From: Sphingobacteriaceae bacterium
Lineage (GTDB): Bacteria > Bacteroidota > Bacteroidia > Sphingobacteriales > Sphingobacteriaceae
DNA length: 64,000 nucleotides
NCBI GenBank assembly: GCA_017745075.1
Contig: JAGIAD010000001.1
Coordinates: 62,001 to 126,000 of the forward strand
Direction of reading: 5' to 3'
Part shown: in pieces, positions 7,255-15,446 of the stretch
Numbering within the stretch: the first letter of the stretch is position 1
Layout: each line of letters opens with the position of its first letter
Notes under the pieces: model-generated
The model's database searches: none
The model's input: only the letters and a program-made list of their open reading frames with translations
Told to the model about the DNA's origin: nothing
Position numbers and translations under genes: made by a program

Positions 7255-8451
7255 ATGAGCACCTTATCGAAAAGAATTAACAGCCTGTCAGAATCTGCAA
7301 CCCTTAAAATGACCAAACTTGGCCGCGAACTGGCGTCTAAGGGCATTAATGTCATCAGTTTAAGTGTTGGTGAACCCGATTTTAACACGCCCGACCACGT
7401 AAAAAATGCTGCTAAAAAAGCATTGGATGAAAATTATACACGCTACTCGCCGGTACCCGGATATCCTGACCTGCGCCAGGCAATCGTAAATAAACTCAAA
7501 ACCGAAAACAACTTAGATTACGATATTTCTCAGATTGTAGTTTCAACAGGTGCTAAACAATCATTATCCAATGTTATTTTAACCTTAATTGATCCGGGAG
7601 ATGAGGTGATCATTCCAACACCTTACTGGGTTTCTTACTCAGAAATGGTAACATTGGCAGAAGGAAAATCAGTTTTCATTGATACTGATATTGAAAGCAA
7701 TTTCAAAATCACGCCTGCACAGTTAGAAGCTGCCATTACCCCAAAAAGCAAACTGTTCATGTTCTCTTCACCATGCAACCCTACAGGTTCGGTGTATAGC
7801 AAAGAAGAATTGGCTGCGCTGGTAGCTGTTTTCGAAAAACACCCTAACATCTACATACTTTCTGATGAGATTTATGAGCACATCAACTTTGTAGACCAAC
7901 ATGAATCTATAGCCCAGTTCGACAGCATTAAAGACCGTGTAATTATTGTAAATGGTTTCTCCAAAGCGTTTGCAATGACCGGATGGAGATTAGGTTACAT
8001 CGCAGCAAACAAAGAGATTGCTGCTGCAAACGATAAATTACAGGGCCAAACTACCTCTGGTACCTGCTCTATCGCACAACGCGCAGGCATAGCAGCTTAC
8101 GAGCAAGGTTTAGAAAGCGTTCTAAAAATGAAAGAAGCATTTTTACGCAGAAGAGAACTGGTTTATAACCTGTTGAACGAAATTCCGGGTGTGAAAACCA
8201 ATCTTCCTGACGGAGCATTCTATTTCTTCCCTGAAATCAGCTCGTTTTTTGGTAAAAAAGACGCTGACGGCAATGTAATTAAAGATTCGGCCGATTTAGC
8301 TTTATACTTATTGAACGTAGGGCATGTGGCAACTGTTGGTGGCGATTCGTTTGGTAACAATAACTATATCCGTTTATCTTATGCCGCATCAGACGAAAGT
8401 TTGACAGAAGCATTGAGAAGAATTAAAGAAGCATTGGGTAAACTGGCCTAG
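7255..8451 (+). CDS. Pyridoxal phosphate-dependent aminotransferase (aspartate aminotransferase type)
   Basis: A 398-residue fold type I aminotransferase of the aspartate aminotransferase I-gamma group. Features seen: SVGEPDFNTP, the cofactor-binding STGAKQSLSN, FSSPCNPTGSVYS, the Asp/Tyr of ILSDEIYEH, the PLP lysine Lys237 in NGFSKAFAMTGWRLGY, and the C-terminal substrate Arg in YIRLSYAAS. Members transfer the amino group of aspartate or related amino acids to 2-oxoglutarate; some act also on aromatic or prephenate substrates. It stands alone and is followed by a strong terminator. Confidence 0.9.
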   Translation: MSTLSKRINSLSESATLKMTKLGRELASKGINVISLSVGEPDFNTPDHVKNAAKKALDENYTRYSPVPGYPDLRQAIVNKLKTENNLDYDISQIVVSTGAKQSLSNVILTLIDPGDEVIIPTPYWVSYSEMVTLAEGKSVFIDTDIESNFKITPAQLEAAITPKSKLFMFSSPCNPTGSVYSKEELAALVAVFEKHPNIYILSDEIYEHINFVDQHESIAQFDSIKDRVIIVNGFSKAFAMTGWRLGYIAANKEIAAANDKLQGQTTSGTCSIAQRAGIAAYEQGLESVLKMKEAFLRRRELVYNLLNEIPGVKTNLPDGAFYFFPEISSFFGKKDADGNVIKDSADLALYLLNVGHVATVGGDSFGNNNYIRLSYAASDESLTEALRRIKEALGKLA

Positions 8452-8485
8452 TCAGTTAACAATTTTCAGTTAACTTCATATAAGA

Positions 8486-8520
8486 AAACCCCTCGTTAAT
8501 TAAAATTTAGCGAGGGGTTT
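8486..8520 (+). terminator. Intrinsic terminator after the aminotransferase gene
   Basis: AAACCCCTCG (8486-8495) pairs perfectly with CGAGGGGTTT (8511-8520), followed by ATTTTT. It lies 35 nt after the stop codon. Confidence 0.85.
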
Positions 8521-8525
8521 ATTTT

Positions 8526-8790
8526 TGATCATCTCGACTGTAGCTCATCGATTTTTCATCAGAAGCGAAATGGAGATCTTCCTGTGGATTTTTCAACTCT
8601 GTTTCACGCCACTACCATTGAAGATATAATTGTATAGTCTTTTATTTTTTTTGGAAACTGAAGGCCAGTATTTCATCGGATGCTACAGTCCTTCTTTCCG
8701 TTGCTAGTCCTCGCTTCGTACCTCGCTGTGGGCTATCCACTTCAATAAGGTTTATGAACAAAGGACAGTGCAACTGTAAACCAGAAGTTG
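8526..8790. repeat. Gene-free stretch with degraded dispersed-repeat sequence
   Basis: I find no gene between the terminator and the permease. Part of it, about 8686-8735 (CAGTCCTTCTTTCCGTTGC, then AGTCCTCGCT), is a diverged reverse-complement copy of the core of the repeats at 15553-15616 and 15918-15981. The rest (CATCTCGACTGTAGCTC onward) also looks like decayed dispersed-repeat DNA. Confidence 0.5.
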
Positions 8791-8799
8791 CCAACTGAT

Positions 8800-10044
8800 C
8801 TAGCTTCTGATCGCTTCAACCGGGTCTAACCGCGACGCTGAATAGGCTGGCCAAAAGCCAGAGATCGTACCTATAATGATTGATATTCCAATTCCCAAGG
8901 CAATATTATTCAAGCCCAATATAATATGAAAATCTGTGGCTGCACCAATCACGAGCGCAAGCAGAAAGACGAGTAATAAACCTAGCAGACCACCTAAAAT
9001 ACAAAGCGAAATGGATTCGAATATGAACTGAAGCAAAATAAAATAGTTTTTTGCACCCAACGATTTCTGGATACCGATAATATTGGTACGTTCTTTAACT
9101 GATACAAACATGATATTGGCAATACTAAAACCACCAACCAGGATCGAAAATCCACCAATTACCCAACCGGCAATATTTACCATCTTGAACATCGAATCCA
9201 ACTGGTTAGAAATAATGGTGGTTTTGTTGAGCGCAAAATCTTCTTCATGACCCGGCTTGATCCTGTGTATAGATCGCATTAAACCTTTCAGCTCGCTTTC
9301 TACCTCTTCCAAACTCACATTATCGTTACCACGAACGGTTATCTGAGGTCCGTAACGTTCACTTTGGATATCCAGAATACCTTTGGCAAAGGCAATTGGA
9401 ATGTTCACGTTTTTATCCAGAGAAACGCCTAACATATCTTCTCCTTCTTTTTTAAAAACGCCCACCACAGTTAACCTTCTTCCTAAGATCTGAATCTGTT
9501 TGCCAACTGCCGGTACTCCATCAAAAAGGCCATCAGCAACATCAGAGCCTAAAATGCAGACAGGTGAACCGTTTTTGCTTTCATTTTCTGTAAAATACCG
9601 ACCATCCTGAAGTTCGAAATTCCAGGTTTTATTAAAATCGTGTGATGCTGCCCAAACTGAAATCCCTTCTACCGAGTTACTTCTATATTTAATCGTCCTA
9701 TCGTTAGTCGATATTTCGAATGTAACCCCTTGTGCATTTTCAATCCGCTCCCTGAGGGCTTCAAAATCGCGTAGCGAAGGCTGAGGGCGGTTCATATATT
9801 TCCACCAAGGATAATTATTGCCAAAGCTCCAGGGCCATTTCTGGATATAAATTGTATTTGATCCGAGTTTATCTACACTGGCCTGCAATTTACCACGAAA
9901 GGTATCTACCGCAGAAAATACGGCAATAATGGTAAAAATACCGATTGTTATCGCCAACAGCGACAACATGGTACGCAATTTATTCTGACGCAACGCATCA
10001 AATGCAAAACGGAAACTCTCGCCTATTAGCCTAAAAATTATCAT
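8800..10044 (-). CDS. ABC transporter permease of the MacB/FtsX type
   Basis: A 414-residue protein with the MacB layout: an N-terminal membrane helix (about 20-45, LRTMLSLLAITIGIFTIIAV), a large periplasmic MacB core (about 50-250, with QDGRYFTENE and VGVFKKEGEDMLGV), and three C-terminal helices of an FtsX domain (about 285-405, ending WPAYSASRLDPVEAIRS). Such permeases move lipoproteins, peptides or drugs across the envelope by mechanotransmission together with an ATPase. No ATPase is adjacent; a MacB-type ATPase gene lies about 3.3 kb away at 13381-14139. Gene runs opposite to queA. Confidence 0.88.
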   Translation of the reverse strand: MIIFRLIGESFRFAFDALRQNKLRTMLSLLAITIGIFTIIAVFSAVDTFRGKLQASVDKLGSNTIYIQKWPWSFGNNYPWWKYMNRPQPSLRDFEALRERIENAQGVTFEISTNDRTIKYRSNSVEGISVWAASHDFNKTWNFELQDGRYFTENESKNGSPVCILGSDVADGLFDGVPAVGKQIQILGRRLTVVGVFKKEGEDMLGVSLDKNVNIPIAFAKGILDIQSERYGPQITVRGNDNVSLEEVESELKGLMRSIHRIKPGHEEDFALNKTTIISNQLDSMFKMVNIAGWVIGGFSILVGGFSIANIMFVSVKERTNIIGIQKSLGAKNYFILLQFIFESISLCILGGLLGLLLVFLLALVIGAATDFHIILGLNNIALGIGISIIIGTISGFWPAYSASRLDPVEAIRS

Positions 10045-10186
10045 AATTAAAGATTAGATGCAAAGCCATTAAAAAGGTTACAGCTTATCTTCAAAACTAA
10101 TTAAATTTATGTCTGCAATGCATTATTTGTGCTGTATTATTTGATTTAAAATGATCAAAACATAATATACATAAATTGCGTTTGAT

Positions 10187-10220
10187 AAAATACGAAAAAG
10201 AAAAATTAAATTCGTATTTT
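10187..10220. promoter_or_regulatory. 10-bp inverted repeat over the queA promoter
   Basis: AAAATACGAA (10187-10196) and TTCGTATTTT (10211-10220) are perfect inverted repeats with a 14-nt A-rich spacer. The right arm overlaps the -7 box at 10215-10222. Confidence 0.5.
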
Positions 10221-10222
10221 TG
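10215..10222 (+). promoter_or_regulatory. Candidate -7 box of queA
   Basis: TATTTTTG matches TAnnTTTG; the queA ATG follows at 10245. No TTTG stands at the expected -33 position. Confidence 0.45.
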
Positions 10223-10244
10223 CACCTCAAAAAATTCATCAAGA

Positions 10245-11294
10245 ATGAAATTATCACAATTCAAATTCAACTTACCTGAATCATTAGTAGCCAGCAACCC
10301 GGCAGAACAGCGCGACGAAGCCCGTCTAATGGTGTTGCATAAAGACAGCGGTAAAATTGAACATAAAATCTTCAAAGACGTTTTAGGTTATTTCGATGAC
10401 AAAGACGTAATGATATTAAATAACACTAAAGTTTTTCCTGCACGTTTATATGGCAATAAAGAGAAAACCGGTGCAACTATTGAGGTTTTCTTATTGCGTG
10501 AATTAAACAAGGAATTACGTTTATGGGATGTATTGGTTGATCCGGCCCGTAAAATCCGCGTAGGCAACAAATTATACTTTGGCGACGATGATTTATTGGT
10601 TGCTGAAGTGGTAGATAATACCACATCACGTGGTCGTACCATCCGTTTCTTATTTGAAGGTACTGATGAGGAGTTTAGAAAAAATGTTGAAATTTTAGGT
10701 GAAACCCCACTGCCTAAATACATCAAACGTAAAGCAACAGCTGAAGATAAAGAACGTTATCAAACTATTTTCGCAAAACACGAAGGAGCGGTAGCTGCAC
10801 CAACTGCTGGTTTACACTTCAGTCGCGAGTTGATGAAACGCCTTGAACTTAAAGGTGTAGAATTTGCAGAAGTTACACTACATGTTGGCTTGGGAACTTT
10901 CAGAACAGTTGAGGTAGAAGACCTTACCAAACATAAAATGGATTCTGAGCAGTTCATCATCGAACAGAAAGACGCCAATATTGTAAATAAAGCAATAGAA
11001 GACAAAAAGAAAATCTGCGCGGTTGGAACAACCTCAATGCGTGCTATCGAATCTGCGGTTTCTGCAAACAGAACCTTAAAAGCAGCTAATGACTGGACAA
11101 GCAAGTTCATCTTCCCTCCTTACGATTTTAGTATTGCAAACTCAATGATCACCAATTTCCACACACCGGAATCTACTTTACTGATGATGGTAAGTGCCTT
11201 TGGCGGTTACGAAAACGTAATGAACGCTTACGAAGTTGCCGTAAAAGAAAAATATAAATTTTACAGCTATGGCGATGCCATGCTAATTATATAG
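10245..11294 (+). CDS. queA: S-adenosylmethionine:tRNA ribosyltransferase-isomerase
   Basis: A 349-residue QueA, which transfers and isomerises the ribosyl part of S-adenosylmethionine onto 7-aminomethyl-7-deazaguanine in tRNA to give epoxyqueuosine. Family signatures: [20 protein letters not shown] at the start, [61 protein letters not shown] and TTSMRAIES. The frame is open further upstream to 10176, but the ATG at 10245 matches the family start and follows the promoter. Followed by ispD across a word-repeat region. Confidence 0.96.
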   Translation: MKLSQFKFNLPESLVASNPAEQRDEARLMVLHKDSGKIEHKIFKDVLGYFDDKDVMILNNTKVFPARLYGNKEKTGATIEVFLLRELNKELRLWDVLVDPARKIRVGNKLYFGDDDLLVAEVVDNTTSRGRTIRFLFEGTDEEFRKNVEILGETPLPKYIKRKATAEDKERYQTIFAKHEGAVAAPTAGLHFSRELMKRLELKGVEFAEVTLHVGLGTFRTVEVEDLTKHKMDSEQFIIEQKDANIVNKAIEDKKKICAVGTTSMRAIESAVSANRTLKAANDWTSKFIFPPYDFSIANSMITNFHTPESTLLMMVSAFGGYENVMNAYEVAVKEKYKFYSYGDAMLII

Positions 11295-11364
11295 ATTTGA
11301 GTATTGAGATATGAGATTTGAGTTAAACCAGGTCTCATATCTCAAATCTATTATCTCATATCTC
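11293..11364. repeat. Word array of GAGATATGAG / AGATTTGAG units between queA and ispD
   Basis: AGATTTGAG, GAGATATGAGATTTGAG, then the reverse-complement words CTCATATCTCAAATCTA and CTCATATCTC fill the gap. The two halves can fold into alternative hairpins. The same words recur at 17170-17250. Confidence 0.75.
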
Positions 11365-11369
11365 GTCAC

Positions 11370-12035
11370 ATGAAATACTACGCTATAATTGTAGCAGGCG
11401 GTTCTGGAAATCGGATGCAAACGGAAACCCCAAAACAATTTCTACTGCTCAAAAACCTTCCGGTTTTAATGCACACGATAAAGGCCTTTGCGCAAAGCGA
11501 CACCAAACCTAAAATTTTATTGGTACTTAGTAAGAATCAGCAGGGCAATTGGGCACGGTTGTGTGAAGAATTTAATTTCCAAATCCCGCATGAAGTTATT
11601 GATGGTGGCAAAGAACGTTTTCATTCTGTAAAAAATGCCCTTCAAACTATAGATGGAGAGGGTTTTGCAGCCATACACGATGCCGTTCGTCCACTGGTAT
11701 CAAAAACCCTTATCGATAACTGTTTTAAGGCAGCTGAAGTGCAGGGAAACGCAATTGTGGCGGTGCAATCAAGCGATAGCGTCCGCATGCTCAGAGATAA
11801 AAAAACATCGGCTTTAAAGCGCGATGAGGTGTACCTGGTACAAACTCCCCAAACATTTAGTCTCAGCGTTTTAAGGGAAGCCTACAACCAGGATTTCGCC
11901 GATCATTTTACCGATGACGCAAGCGTGGTGGAATCTGTTGGTTATGGGATCAACATTATTGAAGGAGAAAGAGGAAATATAAAAATCACCTATCCTATAG
12001 ACCTCGAATTTGCAGAACTGCTGCTTAAAAATTGA
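11370..12035 (+). CDS. ispD: 2-C-methyl-D-erythritol 4-phosphate cytidylyltransferase
   Basis: A 221-residue IspD, third step of the MEP isoprenoid pathway, forming CDP-methylerythritol from CTP and MEP. Signatures: the nucleotide-binding AIIVAGGSGNRMQTETPKQF, DGGKERFHSVKNAL, AIHDAVRPLVS, VKxxx-type RDEVYLVQTPQTF, TDDASVVES and the terminal GERGNIKITYPIDLEFAE. Length is normal. It shares its strand with queA, 75 nt downstream, and ends before a strong bidirectional terminator. Confidence 0.95.
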   Translation: MKYYAIIVAGGSGNRMQTETPKQFLLLKNLPVLMHTIKAFAQSDTKPKILLVLSKNQQGNWARLCEEFNFQIPHEVIDGGKERFHSVKNALQTIDGEGFAAIHDAVRPLVSKTLIDNCFKAAEVQGNAIVAVQSSDSVRMLRDKKTSALKRDEVYLVQTPQTFSLSVLREAYNQDFADHFTDDASVVESVGYGINIIEGERGNIKITYPIDLEFAELLLKN

Positions 12036-12041
12036 GAATAT

Positions 12042-12072
12042 AAAAAAGAGCTTTAGGTTAAAGCTCTTTTTT
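12042..12072. terminator. Bidirectional terminator after ispD
   Basis: AAAAAAGAGCTTTA (12042-12055), loop GGT, TAAAGCTCTTTTTT (12059-12072): a perfect 14-bp stem with T-runs on both strands. It serves ispD and the convergent small membrane protein gene. Confidence 0.88.
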
Positions 12073-12075
12073 GTT

Positions 12076-12096
12076 CGATAGCATTTTAAGCTATCG
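12076..12096. other. Second hairpin between ispD and the small membrane protein gene
   Basis: CGATAGC (12076-12082) and GCTATCG (12090-12096) form a perfect 7-bp stem around a 7-nt loop. No T-run follows on either strand; possibly an RNA-stabilising 3' end. Confidence 0.4.
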
Positions 12097-12116
12097 GAAT
12101 GCTCGCCAAATATATT

Positions 12117-12275
12117 TTATGCGGCCCTGCCAATAATTTTAAGCAGGATTGCAATAACTGCGATTACCAATAAAACGTGGATTATTCCGCCAACGTCGCC
12201 GAAGCCGTGAAATACAAATCCGATCACCCATAGTATTACCAATACTACTGCGACTAAATACAATAAATTTCCCAT
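12117..12275 (-). CDS. Lmo0937-family small membrane protein
   Basis: A 52-residue protein read from an ATG at 12275: MGNLLYLVAVVLVILWVIGF, then FHGFGDVGGIIHVLL, then VIAVIAILLKIIGRAA. Two hydrophobic segments (about 3-22 and 33-48) flank a Gly-rich turn. This is the pattern of the Lmo0937 family of small, highly expressed envelope proteins of unknown function, common in Bacteroidota and often stress-induced. It converges with ispD. The length and both helices match the family closely. Confidence 0.8.
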   Translation of the reverse strand: MGNLLYLVAVVLVILWVIGFVFHGFGDVGGIIHVLLVIAVIAILLKIIGRAA

Positions 12276-12410
12276 AGTGTTAATTTTTTAGCAATGTTAT
12301 ATTATTGGTATATTAACACGTGGCTTTGGGCTTTTGTTTAAAAAATGTAAGTTTTTATTAGCAGAGGCATAGAGCGTTAAGCGTATGGCGGTTAGTATAA
12401 ATGATAAAAC

Positions 12411-12445
12411 AAAAAAGCAACTTCTTTTTGGGAAATTGCTTTTTT
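12411..12445 (-). terminator. Terminator of the DUF2795-type gene
   Basis: AAAAAAGCAA (12411-12420) and TTGCTTTTTT (12436-12445) form a 10-bp stem with a 15-nt loop just past the stop codon; a T-run follows on the minus strand. Confidence 0.65.
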
Positions 12446-12466
12446 AATTTTTTATACAACTGATCA

Positions 12467-12688
12467 TTAATATTCGTCTTCGTTAAAGAAGAAATCTTCT
12501 TTAGTCGGATAATCCGGCCATATTTCCTCAATTGTTTCATAAGGTTCGCCATCATCTTCTAATGCCTGTAAGTTTTCAATTACTTCCACAGGAGCTCCAG
12601 AGCGGATACCATAATCAATTAATTCGTCTTTAGTTGCAGGCCATGGTGCGTCTTCCAAGTGCGATGCTAATTCTAATGTCCAATACAT
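12467..12688 (-). CDS. Small acidic DUF2795-like protein
   Basis: A 73-residue, strongly acidic protein: MYWTLELASHLEDAPWPATK, DELIDYGIRSGAPVEVIENL, QALEDDGEPYETIEEIWPDY, then PTKEDFFFNEDEY. The middle (ATKDELIDYGIRSGAPVEVIENLQALEDDGE in two pieces above) resembles the DUF2795 helical domain, whose function is unknown. It is conserved as a free-standing small gene in Sphingobacteriaceae and related bacteria. It has its own terminator and stands apart from the upstream adenosyltransferase gene. Confidence 0.75.
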   Translation of the reverse strand: MYWTLELASHLEDAPWPATKDELIDYGIRSGAPVEVIENLQALEDDGEPYETIEEIWPDYPTKEDFFFNEDEY

Positions 12689-12767
12689 ATCTTCAATTCT
12701 ATTAAATTCTTATTACTGCGCAAAGTATATTAAAATTTTTGAGCAAAACAAACTTATTTTTCAACCA

Positions 12768-13316
12768 TTAAACACGCGGAATCCAAATGTTTTCTTCTAC
12801 CCTGAAATACACCGTCAGTTTTCGTGCCAAAACAAACAAATAATCACTTAAACGGTTCAAATAAACGGTTACGTGCTCATCTACAAAGCTGTTTTCTGCC
12901 AGTGCTACAGTTAGGCGTTCTGCCCTTCTGCACACACAACGGGCAATATGGCAGTAAGACACTACAGTATTTCCACCGGGTAAAACAAAATGTTTCAAAG
13001 GAGGTAAAGTTTCATTAATCAGGTCAATCTCCTCTTCCAATAAGGTAATATCGCGATCATGAAGATCAGGAATTTTCATTTTTGATTTTTCAGGGTCGGC
13101 AGCAAGCGATGCTCCAATGGTAAACAACCTATCCTGGATTTCTTTTAACAGTTGCTGATCATGCAGATCGATATCCTGGCACATTACTAAACCGATGTAC
13201 GAATTTAACTCGTCAACAGTACCGTAAGTTTCAATACGTAAATGAGATTTTGGAACGCGGGTACCACCAATGAGTGATGTTTGCCCCTTATCGCCAGTTT
13301 TAGTGTAGATTTTCAT
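12768..13316 (-). CDS. Corrinoid (ATP:cob(I)alamin) adenosyltransferase, PduO type
   Basis: A 182-residue PduO-type adenosyltransferase, which transfers the adenosyl group of ATP to cob(I)alamin to make coenzyme B12. Signatures: IYTKTGDKGQTSLIGGTRVP with the ATP-binding loop at residues 3-20, ETYGTVDELNSYIGL, FVLPGGNTVVSYCHIARCVC and CRRAERLTVAL with the conserved Arg-Glu pair, and YLNRLSDYLFVLAR. It is the last gene of the plsC-gatC-ABC ATPase run but is separated from the ATPase gene by 64 nt of repeat words, so co-transcription is uncertain. No cobalamin riboswitch is visible upstream. Confidence 0.93.
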   Translation of the reverse strand: MKIYTKTGDKGQTSLIGGTRVPKSHLRIETYGTVDELNSYIGLVMCQDIDLHDQQLLKEIQDRLFTIGASLAADPEKSKMKIPDLHDRDITLLEEEIDLINETLPPLKHFVLPGGNTVVSYCHIARCVCRRAERLTVALAENSFVDEHVTVYLNRLSDYLFVLARKLTVYFRVEENIWIPRV

Positions 13317-13318
13317 AC

Positions 13319-13380
13319 CCCCTGCCCCCTTAAGGGGAAATATTTTTTGAATCCTAAGTCCCCTTCAGGGGATTTAGGGG
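13319..13380. repeat. CCCCTTAAGGGG-type repeat words before the adenosyltransferase gene
   Basis: Two short palindromic words, CCCCTTAAGGGG (about 13327-13338) and CCCCTTCAGGGG (about 13360-13371), with a flanking ATTTAGGGGC, fill the gap. On the gene strand a purine-rich GGGGGCAGGGGGT runs directly into the ATG at 13316. Confidence 0.6.
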
Positions 13381-14139
13381 CTAATTAATTTTCTCCCAAT
13401 CGCTACCGGTCTCTTTCAAAGCCTGCAAACGTGGGGATACATTTTTTATATCTGTATTTAAATAATCATTTTCGATCAAACCATCACGCATACGTACGAT
13501 GCGGTGTGCATGCTGCGCAATATCCTCTTCGTGCGTTACCAAAATGATCGTATTTCCTTTACTGTGAATTTCTTCCAGCAGTCCCATAATTTCTACTGAT
13601 GTTTTGGTATCCAGGTTACCAGTGGGCTCATCGGCCAGGATAATAGATGGATTATTGATCAATGCCCTCGCTACTGCAACACGCTGGCGCTGACCACCCG
13701 AAAGTTCGTTTGGTTTGTGATCCATACGGTTGCCCAGGCCAACATTCTCTAATGCTTTAGCTGCTCTTGCATCCCTGTCTTTTTTACTGGTTCCGGCATA
13801 AATTAAAGGCAGGGCAACATTATCTAAAGAAGTTGAACGTGGTAATAGGTTGAAAGTCTGGAAAACGAAACCGATTTCCTGGTTACGCACTTCTGCAAGT
13901 GCATCATCACTCATATGGCTTACATTGGTTCCGTTCAAAACATAAGTTCCGCTTGAAGGTGTATCTAAACAACCCAGAATATTCATCAGGGTAGATTTAC
14001 CTGAACCTGATGGGCCCATCAATGCTACAAATTCACCTTTATAGATATCTAGTGAAACTGATTTTAGCGCATGAATAACTTCAGATCCAATAACATATTT
14101 ACGGCCGATTTCTTTTATAGTGATGAGTGGTTTCTCCAT
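13381..14139 (-). CDS. ABC transporter ATP-binding protein (MacB/LolD type)
   Basis: A 252-residue ATPase. Walker A is GPSGSGKST (residues 42-50), the Q-loop lies in [13 protein letters not shown], the signature is [15 protein letters not shown], Walker B is [12 protein letters not shown] and the switch His is in ILVTHEED. The [20 protein letters not shown] segment is typical of the LolD/MacB/FtsE group that drives FtsX-type permeases. The likely partner permease is the separate MacB-type gene at 8800-10044. It lies in a minus-strand run after plsC and gatC. Confidence 0.9.
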   Translation of the reverse strand: MEKPLITIKEIGRKYVIGSEVIHALKSVSLDIYKGEFVALMGPSGSGKSTLMNILGCLDTPSSGTYVLNGTNVSHMSDDALAEVRNQEIGFVFQTFNLLPRSTSLDNVALPLIYAGTSKKDRDARAAKALENVGLGNRMDHKPNELSGGQRQRVAVARALINNPSIILADEPTGNLDTKTSVEIMGLLEEIHSKGNTIILVTHEEDIAQHAHRIVRMRDGLIENDYLNTDIKNVSPRLQALKETGSDWEKIN

Positions 14140-14230
14140 GTCTTTTCTTTTTTAGACAAGCGTAAGGTGCAAGATGTTACAAGTGGATTAAAAATTAAGC
14201 TTAAATACAAATCTTACAGGTGCTGATCCA

Positions 14231-14521
14231 TTATTTTTCGATAATCTTTGGAACCATAAAAAACTGATCTGTATGTTTTGCAGCGTTTTTTAATCCATCG
14301 GCTGTAGAAATTTCTTGTTTTACCACATCTTCCCGCCAAACATTTACCGATTCGTTCATATAAACCAATGGTTTCACTTCCGAAGTATCCAATTCATTTA
14401 ACTTTTCCATAAACGACAAAATTTTGTTCATTTCAGGAATCAGCGTATCTACTTCCTTTTCATCAATATGAATCCGGGCCAGATCGGCTATTTTATGAAT
14501 GGTTTTTGCGTCTAAATTCAT
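14231..14521 (-). CDS. gatC: Asp-tRNA(Asn)/Glu-tRNA(Gln) amidotransferase subunit C
   Basis: A 96-residue GatC, the small subunit that wraps around GatA and stabilises the GatCAB amidotransferase, used to make Gln-tRNA or Asn-tRNA by transamidation. The family pattern is visible: IHKIADLARIHIDEKEVDTL, MNKILSFMEKLNELDTSEV (helix and the D-T-x-x-V core), NVWREDVV and FFMVPKIIE at the end. It starts 1 nt after the plsC stop. GatA and GatB are elsewhere. Confidence 0.92.
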   Translation of the reverse strand: MNLDAKTIHKIADLARIHIDEKEVDTLIPEMNKILSFMEKLNELDTSEVKPLVYMNESVNVWREDVVKQEISTADGLKNAAKHTDQFFMVPKIIEK

Positions 14522-14522
14522 A

Positions 14523-15248
14523 TTATACTAACTTACTGTCTATCAATTTAAAAACCTTTTCTTTAAAAATTTCAGCATCCACATCGGCCAAAACTGAAGT
14601 ATTTATAGGTTTATGGACGTAAATATCGCAAATTCCGGGCTTACTTCCATATTTGGCGCCATCATCCCAGTTAATTTTCCAAACATCGGTAATACTTACA
14701 GGCACCAGGGGGATATTTTTATCTATTGCCAAACGGAAGGGGCCATTTTTAAAATCGCCTAACTTTGGCGGATAATGGTCGTCAATTTTTCCTTCGGGGA
14801 AAATAACCAGGCTCATGCCTTTTTCTAAATTTTCGCCGGCTTTTTTAAATGCCTTAAAGGCAGAAATCTTGCTGTCGCGGTTAACGGCAATATCGATGGT
14901 TCTAAAAAAAATACCCAGTATAGGGTTATTCAATAATTCATCTTTGCCCATAAAATGGAATTTACCATGCCCCATGATGCAGAAAATCATAATGTCTAAA
15001 TTAGAGGTATGGTTGGCGCAATAAATATATGTTTGCCTTGGATTGAGCTTTTCTTCATACCGGTAGCGAAAAAAAACTCCCGAAAACAGGCTACTTAAAA
15101 AACTATTCGCTTTACGGCAAAAATTAAGAATGCTGTAATATTTTTCATTACGTGAGGTAATGTAATAAAAGGGATAAAAGAGCGCGAAAAAAAACAGTAT
15201 CCAGAATAAAAACCAAATCCGGTGTACTTGCCTTAGAATGTTGATCAT
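14523..15248 (-). CDS. plsC: 1-acyl-sn-glycerol-3-phosphate acyltransferase
   Basis: A 241-residue membrane-bound acyltransferase that makes phosphatidic acid from lysophosphatidic acid in phospholipid synthesis. The NHx4D catalytic motif is CANHTSNLDIMIF, the substrate motif FPEGKI, and a third block GPFRLAIDKNIPLVPVSI. A hydrophobic helix at residues 10-32 anchors it in the membrane. The ATG at 15248 lies only a few bases after the transcription start predicted from the upstream promoter, so the mRNA may have a very short leader. First gene of the run plsC-gatC-ABC ATPase. Confidence 0.92.
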   Translation of the reverse strand: MINILRQVHRIWFLFWILFFFALFYPFYYITSRNEKYYSILNFCRKANSFLSSLFSGVFFRYRYEEKLNPRQTYIYCANHTSNLDIMIFCIMGHGKFHFMGKDELLNNPILGIFFRTIDIAVNRDSKISAFKAFKKAGENLEKGMSLVIFPEGKIDDHYPPKLGDFKNGPFRLAIDKNIPLVPVSITDVWKINWDDGAKYGSKPGICDIYVHKPINTSVLADVDAEIFKEKVFKLIDSKLV

Positions 15249-15256
15249 AGATATAT

Positions 15257-15289
15257 CAAAAATATAAAATAGTTTGAAATTTCAAACTA
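15257..15289 (-). promoter_or_regulatory. plsC promoter with a 20-bp palindrome over its -33 box
   Basis: On the minus strand TTTG (15286-15283) and TATTTTTG (15264-15257), 18 nt apart, match the Bacteroidota promoter. A perfect 20-bp palindrome, TAGTTTGAAATTTCAAACTA (15270-15289), contains the -33 box. That is a typical operator position. Confidence 0.6.
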
Positions 15290-15446
15290 AGGGCTAAGAT
15301 GGTGATGGGTAACCTTTTGATAAAAAGCAGAATACCTGGCCACCAAGAACCACTTTACAACAAAAAGGCTCTGTCTGGAGCTGCATAATCAATGGGAAAA
15401 CCAAGGGTTAAGACATTTCCCCGCAAAGTATTTAGGTTAAAGCTCT

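Noticed and set aside
10100..10245. preQ1 riboswitch before queA
   Set aside because: No C-rich loop or A-rich tail of the preQ1 aptamer is visible; only an inverted repeat over the promoter.
12700..13380. Cobalamin riboswitch before the adenosyltransferase gene
   Set aside because: The 64-nt gap is too short and holds only repeat words; no B12-box-like sequence is seen.
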